Assembly: GCF_029360645.1 (NCBI RefSeq)
Contig: NZ_JARDUA010000004.1
Location: forward strand, 124,001-188,000
Source: Pontibacter litorisediminis
Lineage (GTDB): Bacteria; Bacteroidota; Bacteroidia; Cytophagales; Hymenobacteraceae
Direction of reading: 5' to 3'
Length of the DNA: 64,000 bases
Part shown: one piece after another, positions 1-7,593 of the stretch
Layout of the letters: each line of letters starts with the position of its first letter
How positions within the stretch are numbered: position 1 is the first letter of the stretch
Program-made: the position numbers and the translations under genes
Notes under the pieces: generated by a model
What the model saw: the letters and a program-made list of their open reading frames with translations, nothing else
The model's database searches: none
Told to the model about the DNA's origin: nothing

Positions 1-107
1 ATTTCTGCGTTTCTGGCATGGTAAGCCATAAAAGCAGTAAGCACAGCTAAAAGGAGCAACAGCCTCAGCCTGTACTTGATAATAAAAATGGCAATCTTAT
101 TCCACAT
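1..107 (-). CDS. RND/MMPL-type exporter, N-terminal fragment (cut by window edge)
   Basis: Only the first 35 codons are present, reading leftward from an ATG at 107 out of the window. The peptide begins MWNKIAIFIIKYRLRL and continues as a hydrophobic segment followed by FMAYHARNAE. A short amphipathic start, one membrane helix and then a soluble stretch is how RND-superfamily MMPL exporters of Cytophagales typically begin. In the family this helix anchors the first periplasmic loop of a large proton-driven exporter. The family call rests on this short stretch alone, and any inner-membrane protein with a similar anchor is an alternative. Confidence 0.5.
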   Translation of the reverse strand, partial: MWNKIAIFIIKYRLRLLLLLAVLTAFMAYHARNAE

Positions 108-193
108 GGTCCGGCTACAATTCGGCAAAGGTACGGATTTTTTGCGCACGCTGCAGAGCATCAGCCGGTAATCCTGCCGTTGAAATGTTGCCT

Positions 194-223
194 AAAAAAG
201 AACCCCAGCCTGAGCCGGGGTTC
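194..223 (-). terminator. Rho-independent terminator of the 56-aa gene
   Basis: Read on the minus strand, a hairpin with GAACCCC/GGGGTTC arms is followed by a run of six T. It lies about 25 bases after the stop codon at 247. Confidence 0.75.
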
Positions 224-246
224 AATGTATTCTACTCATTTCACCT

Positions 247-414
247 TTAGCTTTTCTTTTTTGAGGATGAGCTGTCGGAGGATTTGTTCTTCGGAACACA
301 GTTTGGCACTGTTTTGCCGTCTTTCTCCTTCGTACCTACGGGTTCATACCCTTTCCAGCATGGGTTCTCCTCTTTTAAACTATGCTTGCTACTGCTGCTA
401 TTTGATTTAGACAT
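247..414 (-). CDS. Small Ser/Lys-rich protein with a CWKGYE...VPNCVPK motif (55 aa)
   Basis: ATG at 412-414 to TAA at 247-249, giving 55 residues. The ends are Ser/Lys rich and probably disordered (MSKSNSSSSK at the start, SSSSKKKS at the end). The middle carries NPCWKGYEPVGTKEKDGKT followed by VPNCVPK. This two-Cys pattern (C-W-K-G-Y-E, then V-P-N-C-V) recurs in short proteins and in tails of larger proteins of bacteria and phages, with no function known to me. A terminator follows directly, supporting a real transcription unit. The two cysteines could bind metal or form a disulphide, which is speculation. Short genes like this are easily missed by gene finders. Confidence 0.75.
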   Translation of the reverse strand: MSKSNSSSSKHSLKEENPCWKGYEPVGTKEKDGKTVPNCVPKNKSSDSSSSKKKS

Positions 415-779
415 ACGCTCTCATGGTTGTTTACCTTGATGTGTACGCCAAACCAGCCTTTACCTTTCCCTAATTTGGTGTGCCTGCAGATTATGTTGGT
501 AAATCGTTGTAACCTTTATGCCACAGCATGTTTAAAATTTTTGCCCCAGCCGATCTAGTCACCAGGGGAACGCCCATATTACGAGCTATTTATCACACTT
601 TTCTGGCGTAGTTTCACACCAAGACAACTCCGGTTTTCAACAGGAAATTATGTTATTATACTTAACATAACAAACAAACTTTAAGACTCTTTTTTACTTT
701 ACACATTAAAAGTTTCGCACCTGTATTCTGCTTAACAGCACGTATAGCTGGCAAAGTATAACCACCACGCACTGCGGGA
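415..779. other. Intergenic region, no gene seen
   Basis: About 365 bases between the 56-codon gene and a strong hairpin. I see no open frame with coding character, no tRNA and no recognisable structured RNA. It should hold the promoter of the leftward small gene. One AAGTATA heptamer is present at 754-760. Confidence 0.6.
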
Positions 780-831
780 CTACACTAAAAAGCCCCGTTC
801 ACCTTCTGGTGAACGGGGCTTTTTAGTGTAG
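780..831. terminator. Perfect 24-bp palindromic hairpin, bidirectional terminator
   Basis: Arms 780-803 and 808-831 are exact reverse complements with a TTCT loop. The arms contain AAAAAGCCCCGTTCACC, so either strand yields a GC-rich stem flanked by A/T runs. It sits 8 bases past the stop of the leftward csbD-type gene, which it probably terminates. Confidence 0.85.
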
Positions 832-839
832 CGGCTCTA

Positions 840-1031
840 CTATAGCCGGTCTATCCATTCTTTAATGTCATGCTTCGTTTTGCCTAGCTTTTGTTGCATT
901 CGCCCCAGCCATTCATCTTGCTTGCCCTCTTCATAAGTCAGGTCGTCGTCAGTAAGGTCTCCATACTCCTGTTTCATCTTGCCCTTCAATTCGTTCCAAT
1001 TGCCTCGGGCCCTGTACTCGGTCTCTCTCAT
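840..1031 (-). CDS. CsbD family stress protein
   Basis: A 63-residue acidic protein. [20 protein letters not shown] followed by [19 protein letters not shown] matches the CsbD family pattern (N-W-x-E-x-K-G near the start, then D-D-D and a helical G-R-x-Q-x-K-x-G segment). CsbD-like proteins are small, soluble and induced in general stress responses (sigma-B in Bacillus). Their molecular role is unknown. The start ATG at 1031 is followed directly by family residues. The gene stands alone, with a strong terminator after it. Confidence 0.88.
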   Translation of the reverse strand: MRETEYRARGNWNELKGKMKQEYGDLTDDDLTYEEGKQDEWLGRMQQKLGKTKHDIKEWIDRL

Positions 1032-1163
1032 CGCTTATGTTATTTATAATACTATAAACGTAGGGGCTGGTAGCCTGGTTCTTGTACAGCCTGCCTTTGT
1101 TCCTGCTGTTACCACTGGTGCCCTCTATGGCAGCCCCCTTACCGGATGCTTGTGGCACGCCTG

Positions 1164-2828
1164 TTAATTAGATGGTGCCGCCACTGCCTGTTTCACCTGC
1201 TCTACTCTAAAGGCAGGGGTTTGGTAGTCCTGCGGCAGGTAGTGTGCCGGTATGGTCACCATGTTTCCGTCGCGCTGGGCGCGGTAGTGCGGCGAGAGGA
1301 TCTCGATACCCGCCTCGTTAAATTTGTCTTGAATGTTCTGGTGGATACCTGAGTAGGTCAGGGCCATTTTACTGGCGGCGAAAGTATAGGCGTTGAGTTG
1401 ATAACTCACATAAAAATCATCAAGGCTGGTTTGCAGCACAAAGGGTGCTGGTGTTTTTTCCACGTTCGGTGTGGCCAGGGCAGCATCTATTAACGCCTGG
1501 TGTACCTTCGGCCAGGGCACATCGTAGCCAATGGTCACGGTGGTGTGCAGCACCAGCCCCTTCTCGCTCTGCTCGCTGCAGGTGGTAAAGTTAGTGGTGT
1601 GGTTGTTCAGGATCATGGCGTTGGGTATGGTGATGTCCTCGTTTTTTATGGTCCGGACCCGTGTCACCAACAGCGTCTTTTCGATTACATCGCCTGTTAT
1701 CTCCCCTATCTTGATTCTGTCGCCAAGTTTGAAGGAACGCATGTAGGTAAGCACCAGGCCAGCCACCATGTTGGCAATGGCCGAGGAGGACCCCAATGAG
1801 AAAAGTATGCCTAAGAAAACAGAGACACCCTGAAACACGGCTGAGTCGGACCCAGGCAAGTATGGCCAGATGACCACAAACATAAAGGCGTAGAGCAGGA
1901 AACGCACGATGTTGTAGGTTGGCTTTGCCCAATCGCGGTAAAAGCCCGGCACTTCCAGCTTACCGCTCTCCACCTCCCCAGCCATGAAGCGAATAAACTT
2001 CACCACATAATGCGTCACGACGACAATCACAAGTATGGCCAGCAGGTTCGGCACATAGTTGATCAGGCCCAAACCGATCTTTCGGAGCGGGTTCAGGATG
2101 TAGAGCAGCAGGGTGTCGGCGTAGCCTTGCGTCCAGGGGAAGATGCTGAACAGGATAGGCAGCAGGATGTACACCATTACGATCAGGGTAATGAGGCGGA
2201 TAAACTTGGAGACCAGGAGCACTACCGCCACCTCCCGCTCCGGTGTCAGCATTTCGTATTCCTTTACCTTCAGCCCCTTCAGCCGGGTGTCCTTCTGCGC
2301 TTCCACCTTCCGGAAGATGAACCGGAAGAACCTGTTGACGTACTTTACCAGCAAAAAGAACACCAGCAGCACAAGCACGGCCAGCCCTACCTCTATCATA
2401 ATGCTGCGCAGGCTGTACTGCTCCGCCGACCTAACCGCACTTTCCTTTATTTTGGCTGCGTACAGCATGGCTAACTCCAACCGGGCTTTTCCCGCTACTT
2501 CCGCGTCTGCCTCCGTCACGCTCATCAGCACTCGGTCCAGGTACACCACATCTGTGGTCAGTACGTTCTCCACTACTTTTACTGAGTCGGCCTGTAAGAA
2601 ACGCTCCTCCGACAGCGCACGTACCCGTTTGCTTACAGCCGCCGCGCGCTCCCCCTTGCTGAAGGAGCCCACCGGATTGTAAATGTAAAACAGTGTATCC
2701 CGGTGCAGCACCACCGGTGCCCCCGCCGCTTGCTTCTCCTCCTCCTGCACCAGCGGTTGCTCCTGCGCCACAGCGCCTTCCATGGTCAAAAGTGCTAACA
2801 GGCACAGTATGAACCTTCCTATATTCAT
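1164..2828 (-). CDS. MscS-type mechanosensitive channel family protein (554 aa)
   Basis: A signal peptide (to about residue 22, ending GAVAQ) precedes a periplasmic helical region of about 120 residues. Four to five membrane segments follow between about residues 145 and 345. The pore-lining TM3 and start of the beta domain are recognisable in GVSVFLGILFSLGSSSAIAN and the following MVAGLVLTYMRSFKLGDRI stretch, then the MscS beta domain (GEITGDVIEKTLLVTRVRT) and a mixed alpha/beta C terminus. The family forms inner-membrane channels that release osmolytes on hypo-osmotic shock. At 554 aa it is longer than E. coli MscS (286 aa) because of the N-terminal extension. A second, shorter MscS is at 51738-52667. 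Confidence 0.9.
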   Translation of the reverse strand: MNIGRFILCLLALLTMEGAVAQEQPLVQEEEKQAAGAPVVLHRDTLFYIYNPVGSFSKGERAAAVSKRVRALSEERFLQADSVKVVENVLTTDVVYLDRVLMSVTEADAEVAGKARLELAMLYAAKIKESAVRSAEQYSLRSIMIEVGLAVLVLLVFFLLVKYVNRFFRFIFRKVEAQKDTRLKGLKVKEYEMLTPEREVAVVLLVSKFIRLITLIVMVYILLPILFSIFPWTQGYADTLLLYILNPLRKIGLGLINYVPNLLAILVIVVVTHYVVKFIRFMAGEVESGKLEVPGFYRDWAKPTYNIVRFLLYAFMFVVIWPYLPGSDSAVFQGVSVFLGILFSLGSSSAIANMVAGLVLTYMRSFKLGDRIKIGEITGDVIEKTLLVTRVRTIKNEDITIPNAMILNNHTTNFTTCSEQSEKGLVLHTTVTIGYDVPWPKVHQALIDAALATPNVEKTPAPFVLQTSLDDFYVSYQLNAYTFAASKMALTYSGIHQNIQDKFNEAGIEILSPHYRAQRDGNMVTIPAHYLPQDYQTPAFRVEQVKQAVAAPSN

Positions 2829-3037
2829 TTCTCCATCAATGGTTGTCTTCTTAAGCTACTAAAAAAATGGCATAAGACCGCCATTCCTGTTGCGGTCGCT
2901 TCCCTTAACAAGTATACATGGTGGTGTCTAAAAGACGAGGCTCCAGCAGATTGTTACCTTATGTAAGAGTGTATGCTTGAATCGTTTATAGTTCACAGTG
3001 TTTAGTTTCAGGTACTGCCTTTCCACAGGTGGAAAGC

Positions 3038-3073
3038 AAAAAAGGCAGCGCGGTAAACCGTGCTGCCTTTTTT
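3038..3073 (-). terminator. Terminator of glyS
   Basis: A stem GGCAGCGCGGT / ACCGTGCTGCC is flanked by six A and six T. It sits about 20 bases beyond the glyS stop codon. Confidence 0.8.
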
Positions 3074-3091
3074 GGAAAAGCAATTTTATAC

Positions 3092-4594
3092 TTAAGCCAG
3101 TTTCTCGAAAATGCTCTTGAAGCTAACGGCTTTGTTGATGTAGCCATGCAGGTCACTGATTGGCATGCGCACCTGCTCGCGGCTGTCGCGGTCGCGCACG
3201 GTCACAGTGTTATCTTCCAGCGTCTGGTGGTCTACGGCGATACAGAACGGCGTGCCGATCAGGTCCTGGCGCGTGTAGCGCTTGCCAATGCTGTCGCGCT
3301 CTTCGTATATTAGGTTGAAGTCATACTTCAGTGCATCGTAAATCTCCGTAGCCTTTTCTGGCAGGCCGTCTTTTTTCGTTAACGGAAGTATGGCGGCCTT
3401 CACCGGAGCCAGCGCCGGGTGCAGCTTCAGGAAGGTGCGGCTCTTGGTGCTGTCGCCTTCGGTGATCTCCTCTTCGGTGTAAGCGCTGCAGAGCACCATC
3501 AGGAACAGGCGGTCGGCACCTACGGATGTCTCGATCACGTAAGGCACGTAGTTCCCGTAAGGCTTGCCCTCCTCGTTCAGGTCGTTGTCGAAGTACTGCA
3601 TCTTCTTGCGGCTCAGCTCCTGGTGCTGCGTCAGGTCAAAGTCGGTGCGGGAGTGGATTCCCTCTACCTCTTTAAAGCCGAACGGGAACTCGAACTCGAT
3701 ATCTAAGGCCGCATTGGCGTAATGGGCCAGCTTGTCGTGGTCGTGGAAGCGCAGCTTTTCGGCAGGTACACCGATCGCCTCGTGCCACTTGCGGCGCGTG
3801 TCTCTCCACTGCTCGTACCACTCCATCTCCGTGCCAGGGCGTACGAAGAACTGCATCTCCATCTGCTCAAACTCGCGCATACGGAAGATGAACTGGCGCG
3901 CCACGATCTCGTTGCGGAAGGCTTTGCCAATCTGCGCGATACCAAACGGCACCTTCATGCGGCCGGTCTTCTGCACGTTCAGGAAGTTTACAAATATACC
4001 CTGTGCTGTTTCCGGGCGCAGGTAAATAGTGCTGGCATCCTCGGCCACAGAACCTATCTGCGTAGAGAACATCAGGTTAAACTGGCGCACTTCTGTCCAG
4101 TTGGCAGTTCCGGAAACCGGGCATTTGATATCTTCTCGGATAATCAGCTCACGCACGCCATCCAAGTCTTCCGCCTCCAACAGGCGCCCCATCTCGGCGG
4201 TCAGGGCTTTCGCGCGATCCACGTCACCCTCCTTCTCGTACAGGGCAGCCTTTTCCTCTATCAGCACATCGGCACGGTAACGCTTCTTCGAGTCCTTGTT
4301 GTCAATCATCGGATCGTTGAAACTGTCTACGTGGCCGGAGGCCTTCCAAACCAGCGGGTGCATGAATATGGCAGCATCCAGACCCACTACGTTCTGGTTC
4401 AGCTGCGTCATGCTTTTCCACCACAGGCTTTTGATGTTGTTCTTCAGCTCTACGCCCATCTGGCCGTAGTCATACACGGCTTGCAGGCCATCATAGATCT
4501 CGCTGGATGGGAATATGAACCCATACTCCTTCGCGTGCGAGATAATGTCTTTTAACTGAGCGTTTTCTACAGTTGCTTTTTCTTGTGTCGCCAT
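3092..4594 (-). CDS. glyS: Glycine--tRNA ligase (dimeric, GlyQS type)
   Basis: A 500-residue class II aminoacyl-tRNA synthetase that charges tRNA-Gly. The N terminus carries the homodimeric GlyRS signature FPSSEIYDGLQAVYDYGQMG and VELKNNIKSLWW. Class II motif 2 is at about residues 223-245 (FRNEIVARQF...REFEQMEMQFF) and motif 3 at about 354 (SVGADRLFLMVL). The anticodon-binding domain occupies the last 110 residues. Length is typical for the bacterial/archaeal dimeric type, not the alpha2beta2 GlyQ/GlyS type. A TATATTTG word lies a few bases upstream of the ATG. If it is the -7 element, the mRNA would be nearly leaderless. Confidence 0.97.
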   Translation of the reverse strand: MATQEKATVENAQLKDIISHAKEYGFIFPSSEIYDGLQAVYDYGQMGVELKNNIKSLWWKSMTQLNQNVVGLDAAIFMHPLVWKASGHVDSFNDPMIDNKDSKKRYRADVLIEEKAALYEKEGDVDRAKALTAEMGRLLEAEDLDGVRELIIREDIKCPVSGTANWTEVRQFNLMFSTQIGSVAEDASTIYLRPETAQGIFVNFLNVQKTGRMKVPFGIAQIGKAFRNEIVARQFIFRMREFEQMEMQFFVRPGTEMEWYEQWRDTRRKWHEAIGVPAEKLRFHDHDKLAHYANAALDIEFEFPFGFKEVEGIHSRTDFDLTQHQELSRKKMQYFDNDLNEEGKPYGNYVPYVIETSVGADRLFLMVLCSAYTEEEITEGDSTKSRTFLKLHPALAPVKAAILPLTKKDGLPEKATEIYDALKYDFNLIYEERDSIGKRYTRQDLIGTPFCIAVDHQTLEDNTVTVRDRDSREQVRMPISDLHGYINKAVSFKSIFEKLA

Positions 4595-4784
4595 GCCGCA
4601 AATATACTTCTTTCGTCCTTGATTATGCTATGCCTCAGGCTTTAGTTTTTCAGCGCTTCCAGCGGCTCTCTAGGCTAGTGGCCTCGCCTACAACGTGTTT
4701 ATGTTCAGAGGTATGCTGCGCTGCTGATGTCAGGTATTAACAATTTCTTAACATATAGCCAGCTACCTTAACTTTAAATTAAAG

Positions 4785-4792
4785 TAACTTTG
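4785..4792 (+). promoter_or_regulatory. Candidate -7 promoter element (TAACTTTG)
   Basis: This matches the Bacteroidota consensus TAnnTTTG exactly, 35 bases before the ATG at 4827. No clear TTG -33 element is found at the expected distance, so it is a half-supported promoter. Confidence 0.4.
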
Positions 4793-4826
4793 CGCCGATT
4801 TTATACTTTCTCTACAATTCTAACAA

Positions 4827-5966
4827 ATGGCTAAAGTCAAAAAAGGGAAGAAGCACGTAGTGGCCCCTGCAGCCCCCTATAAGTTCAGGAAGCGCTACAG
4901 CACCCTTGATATCGTAATCCGAAAAGAGAAGAAATTCCTTTATTTTATTGCTTTCGCCCTTATCCTGGCTGGTGTGGTCTATCCATACGCATCCATCGCC
5001 ATGTGGATTGGCTTTGCCTTCGCGGGCTACTCTGCCATCGCAAACGACAGCATCCAGACCATTGGTACGTTTATCGTTTCCAACGAGGATAAAAAGTGGT
5101 ACTGGCAGTGGCTCTTCATGGGCACGATCTTCCTGGGTACGGTTTTTTACAGCTGGTATGTGTTCGATGGTGATGTTACCTACCAGCGGCTCGCTTCTAA
5201 AGGCTTCGATCAGACGATAGACAGCTTCGTGTACCTGCAGTTGGCTGCGCCCATCATCCTGTTGCTGTTAACCCGCCTGCGCATCCCGGTTTCTACTACG
5301 TTCATGCTCCTGAGTGTGTTCACCGTAAGTTCCGGCGCCATCATTAGCATGGTGAGCAAAAGCTTGATGGGTTATGTGGCTGCCTTCGTTGCTGCTTTCA
5401 TTATTTACCTGGTGCTTTCCAAGGTGATCAAGAAGTTGGTGAAAGGTGAGGCTCACGGTGCCTGGATTGTCGCGCAGTGGGTGATCAGTGGCTTTTTGTG
5501 GCATACGTGGTTGGCGCAGGACCTGGCAAACGTGGCGGTATACCTGCCACGCTCACTCGGTGCCTGGGAGTTTGCGGCCTTCGCCGGCTTTATTTTCCTG
5601 GGCCTCGGCTTCCTGTTCTACAACAAAGGCGATAAGATCCAGGGTATCATCAACGAGAAATCCGAAGTACGCGATGTGCGCAGCGCCACGATCATAGACC
5701 TGGTTTACTCGATCATCTTGTACTACTTTAAAGAGGTGAATAACATCCCGATGAGTACAACCTGGGTATTTGTTGGTTTGTTGGCTGGCCGTGAGCTTGG
5801 CATGCGTCTGCGCGCCCACGACTCCCCGGTTAAATTCGCCAAAACCTTCAACCTGATCGGCAAAGACATCTTGTCTGTTACCATTGGCCTGATCATCTCG
5901 GTGATCCTGGCCATTGCCATCAACCCGGTTATACAGGAAGAGCTGATGAATTTCTTCTTTAACTAG
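4827..5966 (+). CDS. Multi-pass membrane protein, divergent PiT (Pho-4) phosphate-transporter-like
   Basis: 379 residues with a basic cytoplasmic N terminus and about 10 hydrophobic segments. Two internally similar halves follow the PiT/SLC20 plan. An AIANDSIQTIGT element (PiT: G-x-N-D-x-A-N) precedes IPVSTTFMLL in the first half. QDLANVAVYLPRSLG precedes IPMSTTWVFVGLLAGRELG in the second (PiT: G-A-N-D-V-A-N and PVSTTH). Both PVSTT-like motifs are clear, but the GANDVAN motifs are degenerate and the central hydrophilic loop is short. PiT proteins co-transport phosphate with H+ or Na+. The substrate here may differ. It stands alone between its own promoter and terminator. Confidence 0.6.
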   Translation: MAKVKKGKKHVVAPAAPYKFRKRYSTLDIVIRKEKKFLYFIAFALILAGVVYPYASIAMWIGFAFAGYSAIANDSIQTIGTFIVSNEDKKWYWQWLFMGTIFLGTVFYSWYVFDGDVTYQRLASKGFDQTIDSFVYLQLAAPIILLLLTRLRIPVSTTFMLLSVFTVSSGAIISMVSKSLMGYVAAFVAAFIIYLVLSKVIKKLVKGEAHGAWIVAQWVISGFLWHTWLAQDLANVAVYLPRSLGAWEFAAFAGFIFLGLGFLFYNKGDKIQGIINEKSEVRDVRSATIIDLVYSIILYYFKEVNNIPMSTTWVFVGLLAGRELGMRLRAHDSPVKFAKTFNLIGKDILSVTIGLIISVILAIAINPVIQEELMNFFFN

Positions 5967-5984
5967 TATTGACCTCCCTTACCG

Positions 5985-6014
5985 AAAGCCCGGCAGCAAT
6001 GTCGGGCTTTTTTG
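5985..6014 (+). terminator. Terminator of the PiT-like gene
   Basis: An 8-bp stem AAAGCCCG/CGGGCTTT with a 10-base loop is followed by a T run, 18 bases past the stop. Confidence 0.8.
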
Positions 6015-6140
6015 TTTTGCAGCGGCTGTGGATTTCTGCCTCCCCTACTAAACAAAATCTGCTTTTTAACTACACAGCTTGGTTTCTGGTGAATTTTATC
6101 CACGTCAGGCTGCTGCTGTACTTTGCTCTACGGCGGGCAT

Positions 6141-6171
6141 AAAAAAGCCCCGGCTCCTATATAGCCGGGGC
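6141..6171 (-). terminator. Terminator of the leftward acidic-protein gene
   Basis: A 9-bp perfect stem GCCCCGGCT/AGCCGGGGC is flanked on the minus-strand 3' side by six T, just beyond the stop at 6195. Confidence 0.8.
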
Positions 6172-6194
6172 TTCCTTTTTATACTTTGTGTTGC

Positions 6195-6653
6195 TTATTT
6201 CTCAGGCCACACCACTTCCAGGTCGTCGTTGATGAACACCCCGAAGTTGATGGCGATCAGCTGGTCCTCGTCAAAGTACAGGTCGATCATCTCTTTCTCA
6301 AAGGAGATGCGCGTCTCGCCGGTTTCGGCTTCCTCTTCCTCCGGGTTGGTGATGTCGTGGTCGGTGAAGAGCTGCAGGACCTGCTCACGGCTCATCTCAA
6401 ACACGCGCTCCCCAAAGATTTGCACCTCACGGTTAGCTGTCTCGATGCAGCTCAGGCGGTAATCATCCTCTTTGTCGAAGTATAGCGAGTAGCCTTCTTC
6501 CCAGTAGTTCCAAGCCTGGTGCTCGAACTCATCCTCCTCATCCGACTCCTCTACTTCTTCAGGCTCCCCTAACAACTCCTCTACTTCGTCCATTGTCAGG
6601 CCAAACTTGATCTTACCAAGCCCTTTGCCCAACCTGATGTCTTTATTGATCAT
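6195..6653 (-). CDS. Conserved acidic cytoplasmic protein, unknown function (152 aa)
   Basis: I do not recognise a named family. There is no signal peptide or membrane segment, and the composition is strongly acidic with Glu/Asp runs. GKIKFGLTMDEVEELLGEPEE near the start and MSREQVLQLF in the second half look like two related helix-turn units, each followed by beta-rich sequence ending in DLYFDEDQLIAINFG. The first unit resembles the 'G-M-t-x-x-e-v-x-x-l-l-G-x-P' opening of BamE/SmpA-like and immunity-type folds, a weak similarity. I start at the ATG at 6653, since the in-frame codon two positions earlier is TTG. A TATCTTTG promoter element lies 25 bases upstream. Confidence 0.75.
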   Translation of the reverse strand: MINKDIRLGKGLGKIKFGLTMDEVEELLGEPEEVEESDEEDEFEHQAWNYWEEGYSLYFDKEDDYRLSCIETANREVQIFGERVFEMSREQVLQLFTDHDITNPEEEEAETGETRISFEKEMIDLYFDEDQLIAINFGVFINDDLEVVWPEK

Positions 6654-6677
6654 GTTCAATAGTGATTTTTATATGTG

Positions 6678-6685
6678 CAAAGATA
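6678..6685 (-). promoter_or_regulatory. Candidate -7 promoter element (TATCTTTG)
   Basis: An exact TAnnTTTG match read on the minus strand, 25 bases upstream of the ATG at 6653. No good -33 TTG is visible. Confidence 0.4.
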
Positions 6686-6715
6686 CGTTTTTTACCTTTC
6701 GTAGGGTTTTACTTT

Positions 6716-7087
6716 TTATTTTGATGCTGGCTTTTTGTGCAAGTTTCTGAACCCATACCTGTACGCTTTACTGTCTTTGTATAGCTTCAGTACGGTGGCC
6801 CTGGCAGGTTTGCTGATGCTGTCGCCCTTTGTGGCAAATGCTGAAAACCGCTCTTCGCCTTTACCTGAAACAGCTGTTGGCATAAACATGTACTTTACCT
6901 CGCCACCTTCCACTTTAAAGTATACTGCCCCTGCGTTAGCTGATACATAAGTCAATTTATCATGTATGTCAGATGTATGGAAAATCGCTGAATTTCGCCT
7001 CCCTCTCTCCTTTACGCTGTAGTGATTCCAGCTATTGAACGATATAAAATTCAGCAATGCAGCAGCTATTGCGTATGGCTTCTTCAT
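6716..7087 (-). CDS. Small hypothetical protein with N-terminal hydrophobic segment
   Basis: 123 residues that I cannot assign. A short hydrophobic start (MKKPYAIAAALLNFISF) may be a signal peptide or membrane anchor. It is followed by a basic, probably beta-rich domain with KLTYVSANAGAVYFKVEGG and a YRYGFRNLHKK tail. The start ATG overlaps the stop of the upstream DUF4385 gene in an ATGA arrangement (7084-7087), so translation is probably coupled and the two share an operon. Confidence 0.65.
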   Translation of the reverse strand: MKKPYAIAAALLNFISFNSWNHYSVKERGRRNSAIFHTSDIHDKLTYVSANAGAVYFKVEGGEVKYMFMPTAVSGKGEERFSAFATKGDSISKPARATVLKLYKDSKAYRYGFRNLHKKPASK

Positions 7088-7593
7088 ACCTTATACTTTG
7101 CCTCAAAGGCTGCCTTCATGCTTTTATACTTCTCATCTTGCTTTGCCTGCTCCCACTTCTCCTTAAATATCGCTGCAGATGCTGCTTTTACCGAGTCTGG
7201 GTCCAGGGGCAGTTCTGTCCTGCCATGGGCGCCGCTTTGGCCTTTCTTATCCTCCGGTACAGGCCCTTTGTACTTCTGCCCGCTACGGTGGTTGGCGTAG
7301 CGCCTACTGCGGGTATAGCCCATCTGCAGAAACTTTCGGGCCATGTCTGCGCCTACAAAGTCGTTTTGCTGCAGGTACTCCAAAAACATCTGGTAAATTT
7401 TTTCGCTCGACTCCCGCGCCACTTCCGGAGTGCGAAAGCGCCAGTGCGGCAGTATTTCCGACTTGTACGGCTCTACCAACAGCACCCCCTGCTCCCCTTT
7501 GCCCACCCGGTACAACCCGGGCTGCTGCCTGAAATCTATTTTCTTAAAGTCGAGGTCGTAGTTAAATGTCGTCGTCTTCGCCTTCTTTGCCAT
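7084..7593 (-). CDS. DUF4385 family protein
   Basis: 169 residues, soluble and basic. The stretch GLYRVGKGEQGVLLVEPYKS and the following EILPHWRFRTP are the hallmark of DUF4385. The C-terminal half is charged, with GYTRSRRYANHRSGQKYKG. Function is unknown. Homologues in bacteria and large viruses are short cytoplasmic proteins. The ATG at 7593 lies inside the last codons of the upstream antiporter gene (32-base overlap) and the stop overlaps the next start, so the three genes look like one leftward operon. Confidence 0.85.
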   Translation of the reverse strand: MAKKAKTTTFNYDLDFKKIDFRQQPGLYRVGKGEQGVLLVEPYKSEILPHWRFRTPEVARESSEKIYQMFLEYLQQNDFVGADMARKFLQMGYTRSRRYANHRSGQKYKGPVPEDKKGQSGAHGRTELPLDPDSVKAASAAIFKEKWEQAKQDEKYKSMKAAFEAKYKV

